Below, piece by piece: positions 36,759 to 45,263 of a DNA stretch of 64,000 bases (its first letter is position 1; every line of letters starts with the position of its first letter). Location: NCBI RefSeq assembly GCF_001040945.1, contig NZ_CP011930.1:5265021-5329020 (forward strand), given 5' to 3'. The position numbers and the translations under genes were made by a program. This DNA is from Herbaspirillum seropedicae (GTDB lineage Bacteria; Pseudomonadota; Gammaproteobacteria; Burkholderiales; Burkholderiaceae_D). The notes beneath the pieces were generated by a model that saw nothing but the letters and a program-made list of their open reading frames with translations, was not told the origin of the DNA and made no database searches.

Positions 36759-37684
36759 GCGGCCAGCTCCACGCCGTCTTCCAGGCGACTCGAAAAGTAA
36801 CGCGCGAAATAATCGCGCAAGCCCGGCTTGTCCATGCCGGGCGCCCACTCCAGGGGCTGGCCGGGGCGCAGGTCCAGATCGGTCCAGGGATCGTAGCCAA
36901 GCTCGGTGATGTCGTGCATACGCAGGAAGTAGCGCCGGTTGACCGCATCGCCGTGCCACAGGTGGCGGATGTGGCCGGGCACCACGCCCAGCCTGCCCTC
37001 GACCTCGGCGTGGAAACGCTCGCTCCACTCGCGCAGGTGGGCGATCTGGCGCGGGTCGTTTTTGAGCGCATTGCGGATGCAAAAATTGCAATCGTTGAAG
37101 ATGGCATGGGCCATGAAGTGGTCGGCGCTGCCCGAGATCGCTCCCTCATAGAGCCCGACCTGATCGAAGATCTCGCGATGCATGGCCCAGCCATAGCCGG
37201 TGTGGCCGTGCAGGTCGTAGCGGCCGGCGTTCAGGGTGGAGGGATCGCGGGCCATCACGCTGGCAAACGAGCGGCACAGGTCGGGCGGGGCGCCCACCTG
37301 GCCGTGGCGGTCCAGCCGGGTACAGGTCTCGAAGACCTGCACGATGCGATGCCGCCCCAGCGCCTCTACCAGGTCAGCGGCCCAGCGCGGGTTGTCGAAG
37401 AGGATGTCGCAATCGAGCCAGGCCACGTAACGGCAGTGCGCCGGCAACCAGGAAGCGCCCAGGTTGAGCAGCCTTTCCTTCTGCCACAGCAGCGTGGCGG
37501 CGCGGACCTGGATCACGTCCAGGCTGGGCGGCAGGTCGAAGGGCGCATCGCCGAAGGCGCATTCGACGGTCAGGCAGGTGACGCCGGCTGCGCGCATGCC
37601 CTGCATGAACAGGTCGTAGTTGCGGCGCCGGGCGGCATAGCCGACCGGATTGAAATAGGTAGTGATGACGAACAGTTCGGACAT
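36755..37684 (-). CDS. GT-A-type glycosyltransferase
   Basis: This 309-residue cytoplasmic protein opens with LFVITTYFNPVGYAARRRNYDLF. The DxD-type nucleotide-sugar motif is WLDCDILF (about 127-134), preceded by LLWQKERLLNLGASWLP and followed by HGHTGYGWAMHREIFDQVGLYEGAISGSADHFMAHAIF. The latter is like the acceptor-side loop of galactosyltransferase-type GT-A enzymes. The donor sugar and acceptor are unknown. It is the first gene of a two-gene unit with the 298-residue unknown protein (4-base overlap). It does not lie in a polysaccharide cluster. Confidence 0.78.
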   Translation of the reverse strand: MSELFVITTYFNPVGYAARRRNYDLFMQGMRAAGVTCLTVECAFGDAPFDLPPSLDVIQVRAATLLWQKERLLNLGASWLPAHCRYVAWLDCDILFDNPRWAADLVEALGRHRIVQVFETCTRLDRHGQVGAPPDLCRSFASVMARDPSTLNAGRYDLHGHTGYGWAMHREIFDQVGLYEGAISGSADHFMAHAIFNDCNFCIRNALKNDPRQIAHLREWSERFHAEVEGRLGVVPGHIRHLWHGDAVNRRYFLRMHDITELGYDPWTDLDLRPGQPLEWAPGMDKPGLRDYFARYFSSRLEDGVELAA

Positions 37685-37751
37685 GGCGCGGTGCTCTTGT
37701 TGTCGTTATCGCCTGCCCGCAGGGGCAAGATCCTGCGCCTTGAGACTGTGC

Positions 37752-38129
37752 CTATGGTTTGAAAGTTCGCAGGTAGGCCAGGATGTCATCGATCTGCTTG
37801 TCGCTGCCGATGCCCCAGAAACGCATCTTGTTGCCTGGCACGACATCGCTGGGCGCCTTGAGGAAGGCGCGCAGCTTGTCTTCAGTCCAGACGAAACCGG
37901 CGTTGGCCATCGCCGGGGAATACTTGAAGTCAGGGGTGGAACCGGCCTTGCGCCCGATCACATTGCTCAGTTGCGGGCCAAAGCCGGCCCGCGCCGAGGG
38001 GCCCACGGCATGGCAACTGGCGCATTTGGCGAAGGCGGCGCGGCCGGCCGCCACATCCCCCGCCGCCAGCGCCGACCAGGGTGCGAGGACGAGGACAAGG
38101 GCGAGGGGCAGGCAGGGATGGGGGCGCAT
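37752..38129 (-). CDS. class I cytochrome c (c550/c2-like)
   Basis: This 125-residue protein has a signal peptide (about 1-22). The heme-binding motif is C36-A-S-C39-H40, and GFGPQLSNVIGRKAGSTPDFKYSPAM follows. Met102 in PGNKMRFWGI is the second heme ligand. It is a small soluble periplasmic electron carrier of the mitochondrial-type group. I chose the ATG at 38129; a TTG at 38144 is possible but has no ribosome site. The DUF2145 gene lies 32 bases upstream on the same strand, so they may be cotranscribed. Confidence 0.9.
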   Translation of the reverse strand: MRPHPCLPLALVLVLAPWSALAAGDVAAGRAAFAKCASCHAVGPSARAGFGPQLSNVIGRKAGSTPDFKYSPAMANAGFVWTEDKLRAFLKAPSDVVPGNKMRFWGIGSDKQIDDILAYLRTFKP

Positions 38130-38161
38130 GGGTGGTTCCGGCAAGACTGAACGTAGGGCGG

Positions 38162-38959
38162 CTATTGAATCACGAAATGGCTGGCTTCGAGGCCCGACCT
38201 GCGCAGGAAGGTGAACACCGAATCGGCCGTGGTGGTCTCGATTCTATCGCTGAAGCGCAAGGCATTGGGATGATCGTCAAAGGCGATGTTGGCCTTGAAC
38301 ATGCGTCCGCCCAGGCGGGTCATCGGTCCCAGGTGCAGGGTATCCGGCGCATAGCCCTTGAACCTGAGCCAGGCCTGGGCCTGTTCGCGGTTGCTGATCT
38401 GCGGCTCCAGCGCCAGGGCCAGGGTTTCCGTGATCCATTGGTTGGACTGCTGGTAGCGGCTCGCCCAGGGATAGGCCAGCATGCTGTACTGCGGTTCATG
38501 CATGCGGGTGACCTGGGGCCTGACGATGGCCGCGCGCAGCTTTTCTTGCACTTCCGGCGGCGGCACCGCTACGTAGGCTTCCAGCAGGAAGGGCGAGTCC
38601 ATGAAGAACTGCCCCATGCCTTGCTCGTAGAGGTTGCTCACGGCCGTGCCGCATTCGTTGAGCTTGTGCACGACATACCATTGCTGCTCGTCGCGGTAGG
38701 CGATGGCCAGGTGCGAATAGCGTTGCTGGTATTTGCTCAGGTCCTGGCCGATGCGGCCGATGATGACCACGTCGGCGCCGCTGGCGTTGAGCCGCTCGAC
38801 GGTCTTGACCGCCATGTCCAGCTGGGCCCGCACGGCAGTCGCCTCGGGGATGGTCTGTTCGCAAGCCTGGCCGGCGTGGGCCGCCAGCGCTGCGCAAAGA
38901 CCCTGGGCCAGGACCAGGCTGGCCAGCAGGTGCTTGATGGAGAATGGACGCAATGACAT
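38162..38959 (-). CDS. DUF2145 family protein
   Basis: This 265-residue secreted protein has a signal peptide (about 1-30, ending AAHAGQA). The body has VVIIGRIGQDLSKYQQRYSHLAIAYRD and WYVVHKLNECGTAVSNLYEQGMGQFFMDSPF, features of DUF2145. The Ser-His in RYSHLAI, Cys in NECGT, and a late Leu-Gly stretch resemble periplasmic NlpC/P60-like layouts, although I cannot assign catalysis. It sits 21 bases after the small secreted protein at 39391 and just before a cytochrome c gene, giving a three-gene run of exported proteins. Confidence 0.8.
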   Translation of the reverse strand: MSLRPFSIKHLLASLVLAQGLCAALAAHAGQACEQTIPEATAVRAQLDMAVKTVERLNASGADVVIIGRIGQDLSKYQQRYSHLAIAYRDEQQWYVVHKLNECGTAVSNLYEQGMGQFFMDSPFLLEAYVAVPPPEVQEKLRAAIVRPQVTRMHEPQYSMLAYPWASRYQQSNQWITETLALALEPQISNREQAQAWLRFKGYAPDTLHLGPMTRLGGRMFKANIAFDDHPNALRFSDRIETTTADSVFTFLRRSGLEASHFVIQ

Positions 38960-38980
38960 GAGAATCTCCCGGTGAGCCGA

Positions 38981-39391
38981 TCAGGACAGTCTTTCGTTCT
39001 TCAGCAGCGCCTTGCCCAAGGCATTGGGAATGATCGCCAATACCTTGCCGGAGGCCACCAGCAGCGTGCCGGAGGCGGTCGTCACGAAACTCACCGATTC
39101 GCCCACGCCGATGGAGGCCGCACCGCTGACGTTAGCGCCCACGGTCACCGATGCGCGCACGCCCTCCCCGAGCTTTTCCAGCACATAGACCGTGCCCTCG
39201 GCCGAGGCTTCCACGCCCTTGACCACGTAGCGCCCGCCTTCGGAGATGAAGTAGGCGGGCACGATCACCGACACCGCCACCGATACCGTGGAGGCGTTGC
39301 TGTTGCGCGATTGGGCGTACGCCGGGGCAGCCAGCAGGGCGGCCACCAGGACGCAGGAGAGGGACAGGCGATGCAGCAGAGGGCTTTTCAT
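38981..39391 (-). CDS. small secreted protein, unknown
   Basis: This 136-residue protein has a clear signal peptide (1-26, APAYAQ). The mature part is about 110 residues, rich in Ser, Val, Gly and Ala, with alternating beta-like runs (STVSVAVSVIVPAY, VSGAASIGVGESVSFVTTASGTLLVASGKVLAIIP). It contains no Cys. I do not recognise a family by name, though such proteins commonly stand beside DUF2145 genes. It is first in the run with DUF2145 and cytochrome c, and divergent from the XRE regulator. Confidence 0.75.
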   Translation of the reverse strand: MKSPLLHRLSLSCVLVAALLAAPAYAQSRNSNASTVSVAVSVIVPAYFISEGGRYVVKGVEASAEGTVYVLEKLGEGVRASVTVGANVSGAASIGVGESVSFVTTASGTLLVASGKVLAIIPNALGKALLKNERLS

Positions 39392-39518
39392 GATGAACTC
39401 CTTGTTGTTGGATTTCTACTTGACTGTCGCCACCCCGGCGAAGCAGCCAGGCGCAATGTAGCAATGGGAGCAAGCGCCGTGGAGGGCGTCATCGAAAAGC
39501 GCAATTCCTGTTTCATCA

Positions 39519-39537
39519 GGTATCGAAATACAATACC
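39519..39537. promoter_or_regulatory. candidate operator upstream of the XRE regulator
   Basis: GGTAT (39519-39523) and ATACC (39533-39537) form an inverted repeat with a 9-base spacer in the divergent region between the secreted-protein gene and the XRE regulator. A TACAAT -10-like hexamer lies inside. A strong Shine-Dalgarno (AAGGAGGA, about 39564-39571) for the regulator follows. Autoregulation is inferred from position. Confidence 0.35.
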
Positions 39538-39577
39538 CGACCATCATCGATGAATATGCGGAACAAGGAGGATCGTC

Positions 39578-40321
39578 ATGGCCCAGGCCGAATCGCTGGT
39601 CAATGCATTGAAGAACCTGCTCAAGGCGCGCGGCATCACCTATGCACAGCTGGCCAAGGGCCTGGGCTTGAGCGAGGCCAGCGTCAAGCGCATCTTTGCC
39701 GAGCGCAGCTTTACGCTGGAGCGGCTGGATCAGGTGTGTACGCTGCTGGGCATCCAGATCAGCGACCTGGCGCGCATGGTGGTGGCCGAGCAGCCGGTGC
39801 CGTCACGGCTCACGGAAGAACAGGAAAAGAAGCTGGTGGCCGATCCCAAGCTGTTGCTGGTGGCCGTGCATGCCCTGCATCAGTGGACGCTGGAGGAAAT
39901 CGTCTCGAGCTTTGCCATGACCCAGGCCGAATGCATCCGCCTGCTGGCGCGGCTGGACAAGCTGGGCATTCTCGATCTGCTGCCCAACAACCGCATCCGC
40001 GTGCGGGTGGCGCCGGACTTCTCGTGGCTGCCGGGCGGGCCGATCCAGCAGTATTTCCGCGCCCAGCTGCGCAACGATTTCTTCAATTCGCATTTCGACA
40101 AGCCGGGCGAAAAGATGATCATGGTCAGCGGCACGCTTTCCGAGGAAAGCAATGCCGCCGTGCAGCGCGCCATGAACCGGCTGTCAGCCGAATTCCTGGC
40201 GGCCCATCAGCAGGACCTGGCGCTGCCGCTGGAACGGCGTACCGGCAGCGCCATGATCGTGGCCTTGCGGCCATGGTCGCCGGCCCACTTCCAGCAGATG
40301 CGCCGCCAGAAGCAGCAATAG
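39578..40321 (+). CDS. XRE-family transcriptional regulator
   Basis: This 247-residue protein has an N-terminal helix-turn-helix of the Cro/C1 type at about 8-65 (LVNALKNLLKARGITYAQLAKGLGLSEASVKRIFAERSFTLERLDQVCTLLGI). The roughly 170-residue C-terminal region is predicted mixed alpha/beta and may be a ligand or partner domain (LLNNRIRVRVAPDFSWLPGGPIQQYFRAQL). The ATG at 39578 has an excellent AAGGAGGA site. It is divergent from the secreted protein-DUF2145-cytochrome run and convergent with an MFS gene five bases away. The target genes are unknown. Confidence 0.88.
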   Translation: MAQAESLVNALKNLLKARGITYAQLAKGLGLSEASVKRIFAERSFTLERLDQVCTLLGIQISDLARMVVAEQPVPSRLTEEQEKKLVADPKLLLVAVHALHQWTLEEIVSSFAMTQAECIRLLARLDKLGILDLLPNNRIRVRVAPDFSWLPGGPIQQYFRAQLRNDFFNSHFDKPGEKMIMVSGTLSEESNAAVQRAMNRLSAEFLAAHQQDLALPLERRTGSAMIVALRPWSPAHFQQMRRQKQQ

Positions 40322-40326
40322 GAGGT

Positions 40327-41559
40327 CTACTTTACCGCCGCCGCGGCCGGACAGCCTTGCGGCGCATGATCGCGCCGCTCGGCCAGCCAGGCCCACACCG
40401 CCAGCGCCAGCAAGGCAATGCCGGTCAGTACGGCGAAGGCGGCGCCGTAGCCATAATGCCGCGCCACCACACCGGCCAGCGCCGGGCTCATGGCCGCGCC
40501 GATGGACTGGATGGTGGTCACCGCGCCCAGGCCGATGTTGATGTGGCCGCTGCCATGCAGGATGCGCGCCACCGAACCCGGCAAGGCCACGCCCAGCAGG
40601 CCTGCGCCCACGCCATCGAGCATCTGCACCGGCAGCAGCGCCCAGGGGGAATCCCATACGCCAGCCACCATGCCGCGCAAGGGCAGCGCCAGCAGCGCAA
40701 TGGTGATCAGCAGCCAGTAGCCCTTGCGGTCGGCGAAGCGGCCGGCAAACAGCGCCGTGGGAATCATCACCAGCTGCGCCACGATGACGGTAAGCGCAGT
40801 GTAGAGCGCCGGATCGGCGCCGCCGCGCGAGACCGCCGATTGGCCCAGCAGCGGCAACATCGCTGCATTGCCGAGGTGGAACAGCATCATCGCCAGCGCC
40901 AGCAGCATCAGTGGGCGCGAACTGGCCAGCACGCGCCAGGTGGAGGCCTCGGGCTTGCCGCCGGTGCGCTGCGGATCGAGGCCACGGGCGACATCATGAT
41001 CGATATCCTCAGGCCGGATGCGCGCCAGGCACAGCAGCGACGCCACCGCCATCACGGCCATGAGCACGAACACTGCCGGCAAGCCCCAGAAATAACCGAG
41101 CGCACCGGCCAGCGTGGCCGAGAAGACATTGCCGGCGTGGTTCCAGGCCTCGTTGCGGCCCAACTGCGAAGGCAGGCCCTGCTGGCCGACGATGCCCAGG
41201 GTCAGGCCGGCGATGGCCGGGCCGATGATGGCGCCGACAATGCCGGTGCCGACCTGCGAGATCGCGGTGACGGTAAAACTGGGCGAGATCAGCAGCAGCA
41301 GCGAACCCGCCACCACCAGCACCGATCCCAATCCGACCACCAGCCGCTTGGCGCGCACGGCGTCGGTCAGCGCGCCCGCCGGGGTGGTGGCCAGCATGCC
41401 GGCGATGCCGCCCAGCGTCATCACATAGCCGATGTCGTCAGCGGCCCAGCCATGGCCCATCAGGAACACGCCCAGGAAGGGGCCGAGCCCGTCGCGCACG
41501 TCGGCCAGGCAGAAATTGAGCCGCGACAGCCAGGCCAGGGAAGCCGCTTTGGCGTTCAT
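40327..41559 (-). CDS. MFS transporter
   Basis: This 410-residue carrier has twelve membrane segments. The N-terminus LNFCLADVRDGLGPFLGVFLMGHGWAADDIGYVMTLGGIAGML and AGALTDAVRAKRLVVGLG place it in a less studied MFS branch of putative exporters. The closing region is Ala-rich. It is downstream of, and overlaps by four bases, the DUF486 small membrane protein, an arrangement that suggests paired translation. Substrate unknown. Confidence 0.85.
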   Translation of the reverse strand: MNAKAASLAWLSRLNFCLADVRDGLGPFLGVFLMGHGWAADDIGYVMTLGGIAGMLATTPAGALTDAVRAKRLVVGLGSVLVVAGSLLLLISPSFTVTAISQVGTGIVGAIIGPAIAGLTLGIVGQQGLPSQLGRNEAWNHAGNVFSATLAGALGYFWGLPAVFVLMAVMAVASLLCLARIRPEDIDHDVARGLDPQRTGGKPEASTWRVLASSRPLMLLALAMMLFHLGNAAMLPLLGQSAVSRGGADPALYTALTVIVAQLVMIPTALFAGRFADRKGYWLLITIALLALPLRGMVAGVWDSPWALLPVQMLDGVGAGLLGVALPGSVARILHGSGHINIGLGAVTTIQSIGAAMSPALAGVVARHYGYGAAFAVLTGIALLALAVWAWLAERRDHAPQGCPAAAAVK

Positions 41560-41903
41560 CCTATCGGCCCCTTGAAGATGAAGAAGGCGCCCAGGCAGAT
41601 GCAGCCGAAGCCGACCAGGTGGTTGATGGTGAATTGCTCGCCCAGGTAGAGCACCGAGAAGATCGAGAACACCACCAGGGTGATCACTTCCTGCATGGTC
41701 TTGAGCTCGGCGGCGTTATAGACGCTGTGGCCGATGCGGTTGGCGGGCACGGCGAAGCAGTATTCGGCCAGAGCGATCATCCAGCTGACCAGGATCACCA
41801 GATACAGCGGCCGGTTCTCGAACTTGAGGTGGCCGTACCAGGCGAAGGTCATGAAGACGTTGGAGATGATCAGGAAAACGATGGGAAGGACTTTAGGCGA
41901 CAT
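41556..41903 (-). CDS. DMT-superfamily small membrane protein (DUF486)
   Basis: This 115-residue protein has four hydrophobic helices (about 5-23, 31-48, 71-88 and 93-111). The family blocks are FAWYGHLKF, EYCFAVPANRIGHSVYNAAELKTMQEVITL and LGEQFTINHLVGFGCICLGAFFIF. DUF486 belongs to the drug/metabolite transporter group of one-fold proteins that dimerise. Function is unproven. An AT-rich promoter-like stretch precedes the gene, and the MFS gene follows with a 4-base overlap. Confidence 0.88.
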   Translation of the reverse strand: MSPKVLPIVFLIISNVFMTFAWYGHLKFENRPLYLVILVSWMIALAEYCFAVPANRIGHSVYNAAELKTMQEVITLVVFSIFSVLYLGEQFTINHLVGFGCICLGAFFIFKGPIG

Positions 41904-41999
41904 GGTTCTTATTCTTTATAAAAATATAACAAGGAAGGAAAGATGCGCCCGCTCGACGGTCCGTACGCATCGGCCGGACCGCCGGGCGGATGGGATTTA

Positions 42000-42722
42000 T
42001 CAGCGCACCCGGCTGTACAAGGGCTGCAAGTCCTGCGTGCTGGCGCCGACATCGATGGCCTCGATGGCGGTGCCCAGGTTGTTGCGGGTCCCCAGGCCAT
42101 TGGCAGCAAACGGCGCGCCAGGTTCCAGCGGCGTGCGGATGCTGTCCGGGGCGAAGCGCACGATGCTGCCGTCATCGAGGATGACGCCATTGGCTTCGCC
42201 ACGCGGACCGGTCAGGACCAGGGCGATCTTGCCGCGCACCGACATCTGGCGCAACTGGGCCGCGCGCAGGTGCGGCGGCAGCGGCGGGTTGGCATCGAAG
42301 GCGGGCGGGCGATCAATGACGGTCTGGCCATTGGCCAGGTTGACGATGGCGTCGGCCTTGATCACGCCGGCTGCTTCACCCTGGCCGAACACGCGCACCG
42401 ACTGGCCGGGCTTGACGGTGTTCTGCAAGGTCTGCGACAGGTGCGGCGGGAACTTGATGATGGTGCGCTCGCCCACCAGCAGGCCATCGGCCTCGCCGTA
42501 GGGATTGATCAAGAGGCGCGTGACGCGGCCTTCGATGACCGGGGGCTGGGCCGTCAGTGCAGCCTCATAGGTGGCCGGCGGCGCGGGCGGGGCCAGGCCG
42601 GGGCCAGCGGCAGGACCAGGACCGGGGCCGGGGGGCACAGGCTGGGCGTGGGCCGACAGCAGGGTCGCCAGCAACAGGGCGGCCAGGGCCAGGGGGCGGG
42701 CGGACAAGGTGGATCGGGTCAT
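42000..42722 (-). CDS. secreted protein with an internal OB-like duplication
   Basis: This 240-residue exported protein has a signal peptide (about 1-26, LLSAHA), then a Pro/Gly-rich linker (PVPPGPGPGPAAGPG). Two related segments follow. The first reads EGRVTRLLINPYGEADGLLVGERTIIKFPPHLSQTL...KPGQSVRVFGQG, the second RGKIALVLTGPRGEANGVILDDGSIVRFAPDSIRTPLEPGAPFAANGLG. The shared Gly-Glu-Ala-x-Gly, phi-x-phi-F/P and Gly-x-G ends show an ancient duplication of an OB-like beta-barrel. Function is unknown. The ATG at 42722 has AAAGGAG six bases upstream. It is monocistronic. Confidence 0.75.
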   Translation of the reverse strand: MTRSTLSARPLALAALLLATLLSAHAQPVPPGPGPGPAAGPGLAPPAPPATYEAALTAQPPVIEGRVTRLLINPYGEADGLLVGERTIIKFPPHLSQTLQNTVKPGQSVRVFGQGEAAGVIKADAIVNLANGQTVIDRPPAFDANPPLPPHLRAAQLRQMSVRGKIALVLTGPRGEANGVILDDGSIVRFAPDSIRTPLEPGAPFAANGLGTRNNLGTAIEAIDVGASTQDLQPLYSRVR

Positions 42723-42978
42723 GACAACTCCTTTGAGGTGAGGGGGGCTCCCCTTCTTTTGCAAACCCCGTGCCTGCCATGAAATCCTTTAAAATCAACG
42801 ACTTGAGATTTTCGGCGAGGCCAGTGTGTCCGCTTTCGTGACACACTGGCGTCCGTGGGCGGACAGGGTACGCGGCCGGTACGCGCTCGTTACCCACCTC
42901 ACCAGCCTGGCGTGCGCCCCTCAGCCACTGACCCTGACACTGACACTGACAATTGACTTATCCACAGGAGTATCCCGC

Positions 42979-43311
42979 ATGTCCGCTTACCTGAGCCTGG
43001 CCATCGCCATCGTCGCCGAGGTCATCGCCACCACCGCCCTGAAATCCTCGCAGGGGTTCACGCGCCTGCTACCGGGCCTCATCGTGGTGGCGGGATATGG
43101 CGTGTCCTTCTATTGCCTGGCGCTGACCCTGCGCACCATGCCCACCAGCGTGGCCTATGCGATCTGGTCGGGCGTGGGCCTGGTGCTCATCACCCTGGCG
43201 GCCTGGCTGATCCACCATCAGCGCCTGGACTGGCCGGCCGTGGCGGGCATCGCGCTGATCGTGGCGGGGGTGATGGTGATCAACCTGTTTTCCAGCAGCG
43301 CGGCGCACTAG
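42979..43311 (+). CDS. small multidrug resistance exporter, EmrE-type
   Basis: This 110-residue protein has the same length as E. coli EmrE and four membrane helices. The essential Glu14 (IVAEVIATTALKSSQGFTRL) and Trp-Ser-Gly-Val-Gly of helix 3 (YAIWSGVGLVLI) are present, together with GYGVSFYCLALTLRTMPTSVAYA. It exports cationic dyes, quaternary ammonium compounds or guanidinium-type substrates for protons as an antiparallel dimer. The ATG at 42979 has CAGGAG eight bases upstream. It stands alone and is convergent with the GlxA-type regulator. Confidence 0.93.
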   Translation: MSAYLSLAIAIVAEVIATTALKSSQGFTRLLPGLIVVAGYGVSFYCLALTLRTMPTSVAYAIWSGVGLVLITLAAWLIHHQRLDWPAVAGIALIVAGVMVINLFSSSAAH

Positions 43312-43330
43312 CCATGCGCCAACGCGCCGC

Positions 43331-44272
43331 TCAAGCGCGCCCCTCGCGGCGCATCGATTGCGGCGCCACCCCAAAGCCGCGCAGGAACACCTCGCGCATA
43401 TGGCGGCGATCCCGGAATCCCGTCTCGCGCGCCACCACTTCCAGCGGATGGCGGCTCTGCTCGATCATCAGGCGCGCCGCTTCCAGCCGCAGGCCTTCGA
43501 TGGCCTTGGCCGGGGATTGCCCCGTCTCCGAGGTGAACACGCGGGTGAACTGGCGCGCGCTCAGGTTGGCCTGCTCCGCCAGTTCTTCCACCGTCAGGGC
43601 GCGCTTGAGATTGCGCCGCGCATAGTTCAGCGCATCCTGGATGCGGTCGGTCTTGGGCGCCAGCTCCAGCATCTCGGAATGCTGCGACTGTCCACCGGCG
43701 CGGTGCTGGTGCATCACCAGCTTGCGCGCCACGCTGCGTGCGGCTTCCTCGCCCAGGTCCTTGCCCACCATGGCCAGGGCCAGGTCCAGTCCGGCCGTCA
43801 TCCCGGCCGAGGTCCACAGCGGACCGTCGACGATGTAGATGCGGTCGTCTTCCACCTGGATATCGGGAAAACGCTCCTGCATCGCGCGCGCAAACGCCCA
43901 GTGCGTGGTGGCGCGGCGGCGCGCCAGCAAACCCGCCTCGGCCAGCACGAAGCCGCCGGTGCAGATGCCGGCGATGCGCCTGGCCTTCTTGGCGGCGCGC
44001 TGCAGGAAAGCGCACTCCTCGGCGCTGGCGGGCGACTCCAGCGGATTGCCGACGCCGCAGACGACCCAGGTATCGATGCTGGCCGTGGCAGCGGCCTTGG
44101 CCGTGGTCACCCGCATGCCCAGCGACGAGGCCAGCTCGCCGCCCCCGACCGAATAGTTGTGCAGCCGGTAGAACTCGTGACCGGCCACCTTGTTGGCATA
44201 TTCAAAGACCGCCTGGGTGGCCAGGCCCATGACCTGGAATCCTTCAGTGAGCAGATAGCCGACGTGGTGCAT
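43331..44272 (-). CDS. GlxA-family AraC-type regulator (DJ-1/PfpI plus HTH)
   Basis: This 313-residue regulator has an N-terminal DJ-1/PfpI domain (about 3-190) with the nucleophile-elbow Cys104 in GICTGGFVLAEAGLL and WTSAGMTAGLDLALAMV. Two AraC helix-turn-helix motifs (about 215-310) follow, including VEELAEQANLSARQFTRVF and VVARETGFRDRRHMREVFLRGFGVAP. This pairing is typical of GlxA-type activators. It is divergent from an SDR-SDR-MFS operon, the probable target. Confidence 0.9.
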   Translation of the reverse strand: MHHVGYLLTEGFQVMGLATQAVFEYANKVAGHEFYRLHNYSVGGGELASSLGMRVTTAKAAATASIDTWVVCGVGNPLESPASAEECAFLQRAAKKARRIAGICTGGFVLAEAGLLARRRATTHWAFARAMQERFPDIQVEDDRIYIVDGPLWTSAGMTAGLDLALAMVGKDLGEEAARSVARKLVMHQHRAGGQSQHSEMLELAPKTDRIQDALNYARRNLKRALTVEELAEQANLSARQFTRVFTSETGQSPAKAIEGLRLEAARLMIEQSRHPLEVVARETGFRDRRHMREVFLRGFGVAPQSMRREGRA

Positions 44273-44389
44273 GTGCTGACTCCATCAGAAATGTGAATGT
44301 CTTAAAACACTACCATATACGTCATTCAGGAAGTCCGCAAGCCGCCTAAGATGCACTCCATCGACACCCCAACACCGAAGGAGAACCGC

Positions 44390-45202
44390 ATGAACCAGCC
44401 GCACACCCCCGCCCACCGTGGCACTGCCCTCGTCACCGGCGCCTCGTCGGGCATCGGCGCGATCTACGCCGATCGCCTGGCCCGCCTGGGCTATGACCTG
44501 ATCCTGGTGGCCCGCAACCGGAGCCGCCTCAACACCCTGGCCGAGCGCATCACCAACCAGACCGGCCGCAGCGTCGAAGTGCTGGAAGCCGACCTCGGCC
44601 AGGCTGCCTCGCTGGCGCAAGTGGAAGAGAAGCTACGCAGCGACGCCAGCATCACCCTGCTGGTCAACAACGCCGGCATCGGCACCCACACGCCGCTGCT
44701 GCAAAGCGATGTGGAGCACATGACCGGCATGATCGCCCTCAACGTCACCGCGCCGACCCGCCTCACCTACGCGGCCGTGCCCGGCTTCGTGGCGCGCGGC
44801 CAGGGCGCAGTCATCAATATCTCGTCCATCGTGGGCGTGGCCCCGGAAGTGCTCAACGGCGTCTATGGCGGCAGCAAGGCCTTCGTGCTGGCCTTCTCGC
44901 AATCGCTGCACCATGAGCTGGCCGCCCAGGGCGTGCAGGTGCAGGCGGTGCTGCCGGGAGCGACCGCGACCGACTTCTGGGCCATCGGCGGACTGCCGGT
45001 GGAACACCTGGACCCGGCCATCGTGATGTCGGCCGAACAGATGGTCGATGCCGCCCTGGTGGGTTTCCAGCGCCGCGAGCTGGTCACCATTCCCTCGCTG
45101 CATGAGGAAGACGCCTGGACCGGCTATGAAGCGGCCCGCCAGGCCCTTATCGCCCGGCTCTCGGCCAATACGCCGGCGCCGCGCTACCGCGCCGCGCACT
45201 GA
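44390..45202 (+). CDS. SDR-family oxidoreductase (DltE-like), first
   Basis: This 270-residue classical short-chain dehydrogenase has the cofactor motif TGASSGIG (16-23), NNAG (93-96), Ser146 and the catalytic Tyr159-x3-Lys163 (YGGSK). An Arg in VARNRSRL near strand 2 suggests NADPH preference. The substrate is unknown. The ATG at 44390 follows AAGGAG by six bases. It is the first of three co-directional genes (SDR, SDR, MFS) opposite the GlxA-type regulator. Confidence 0.9.
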   Translation: MNQPHTPAHRGTALVTGASSGIGAIYADRLARLGYDLILVARNRSRLNTLAERITNQTGRSVEVLEADLGQAASLAQVEEKLRSDASITLLVNNAGIGTHTPLLQSDVEHMTGMIALNVTAPTRLTYAAVPGFVARGQGAVINISSIVGVAPEVLNGVYGGSKAFVLAFSQSLHHELAAQGVQVQAVLPGATATDFWAIGGLPVEHLDPAIVMSAEQMVDAALVGFQRRELVTIPSLHEEDAWTGYEAARQALIARLSANTPAPRYRAAH

Positions 45203-45263
45203 AGAACGGCATGCGCCCCGGACATACCCCCCTGCTCTCTCCCTCTTTCACCAAGGAACCATC

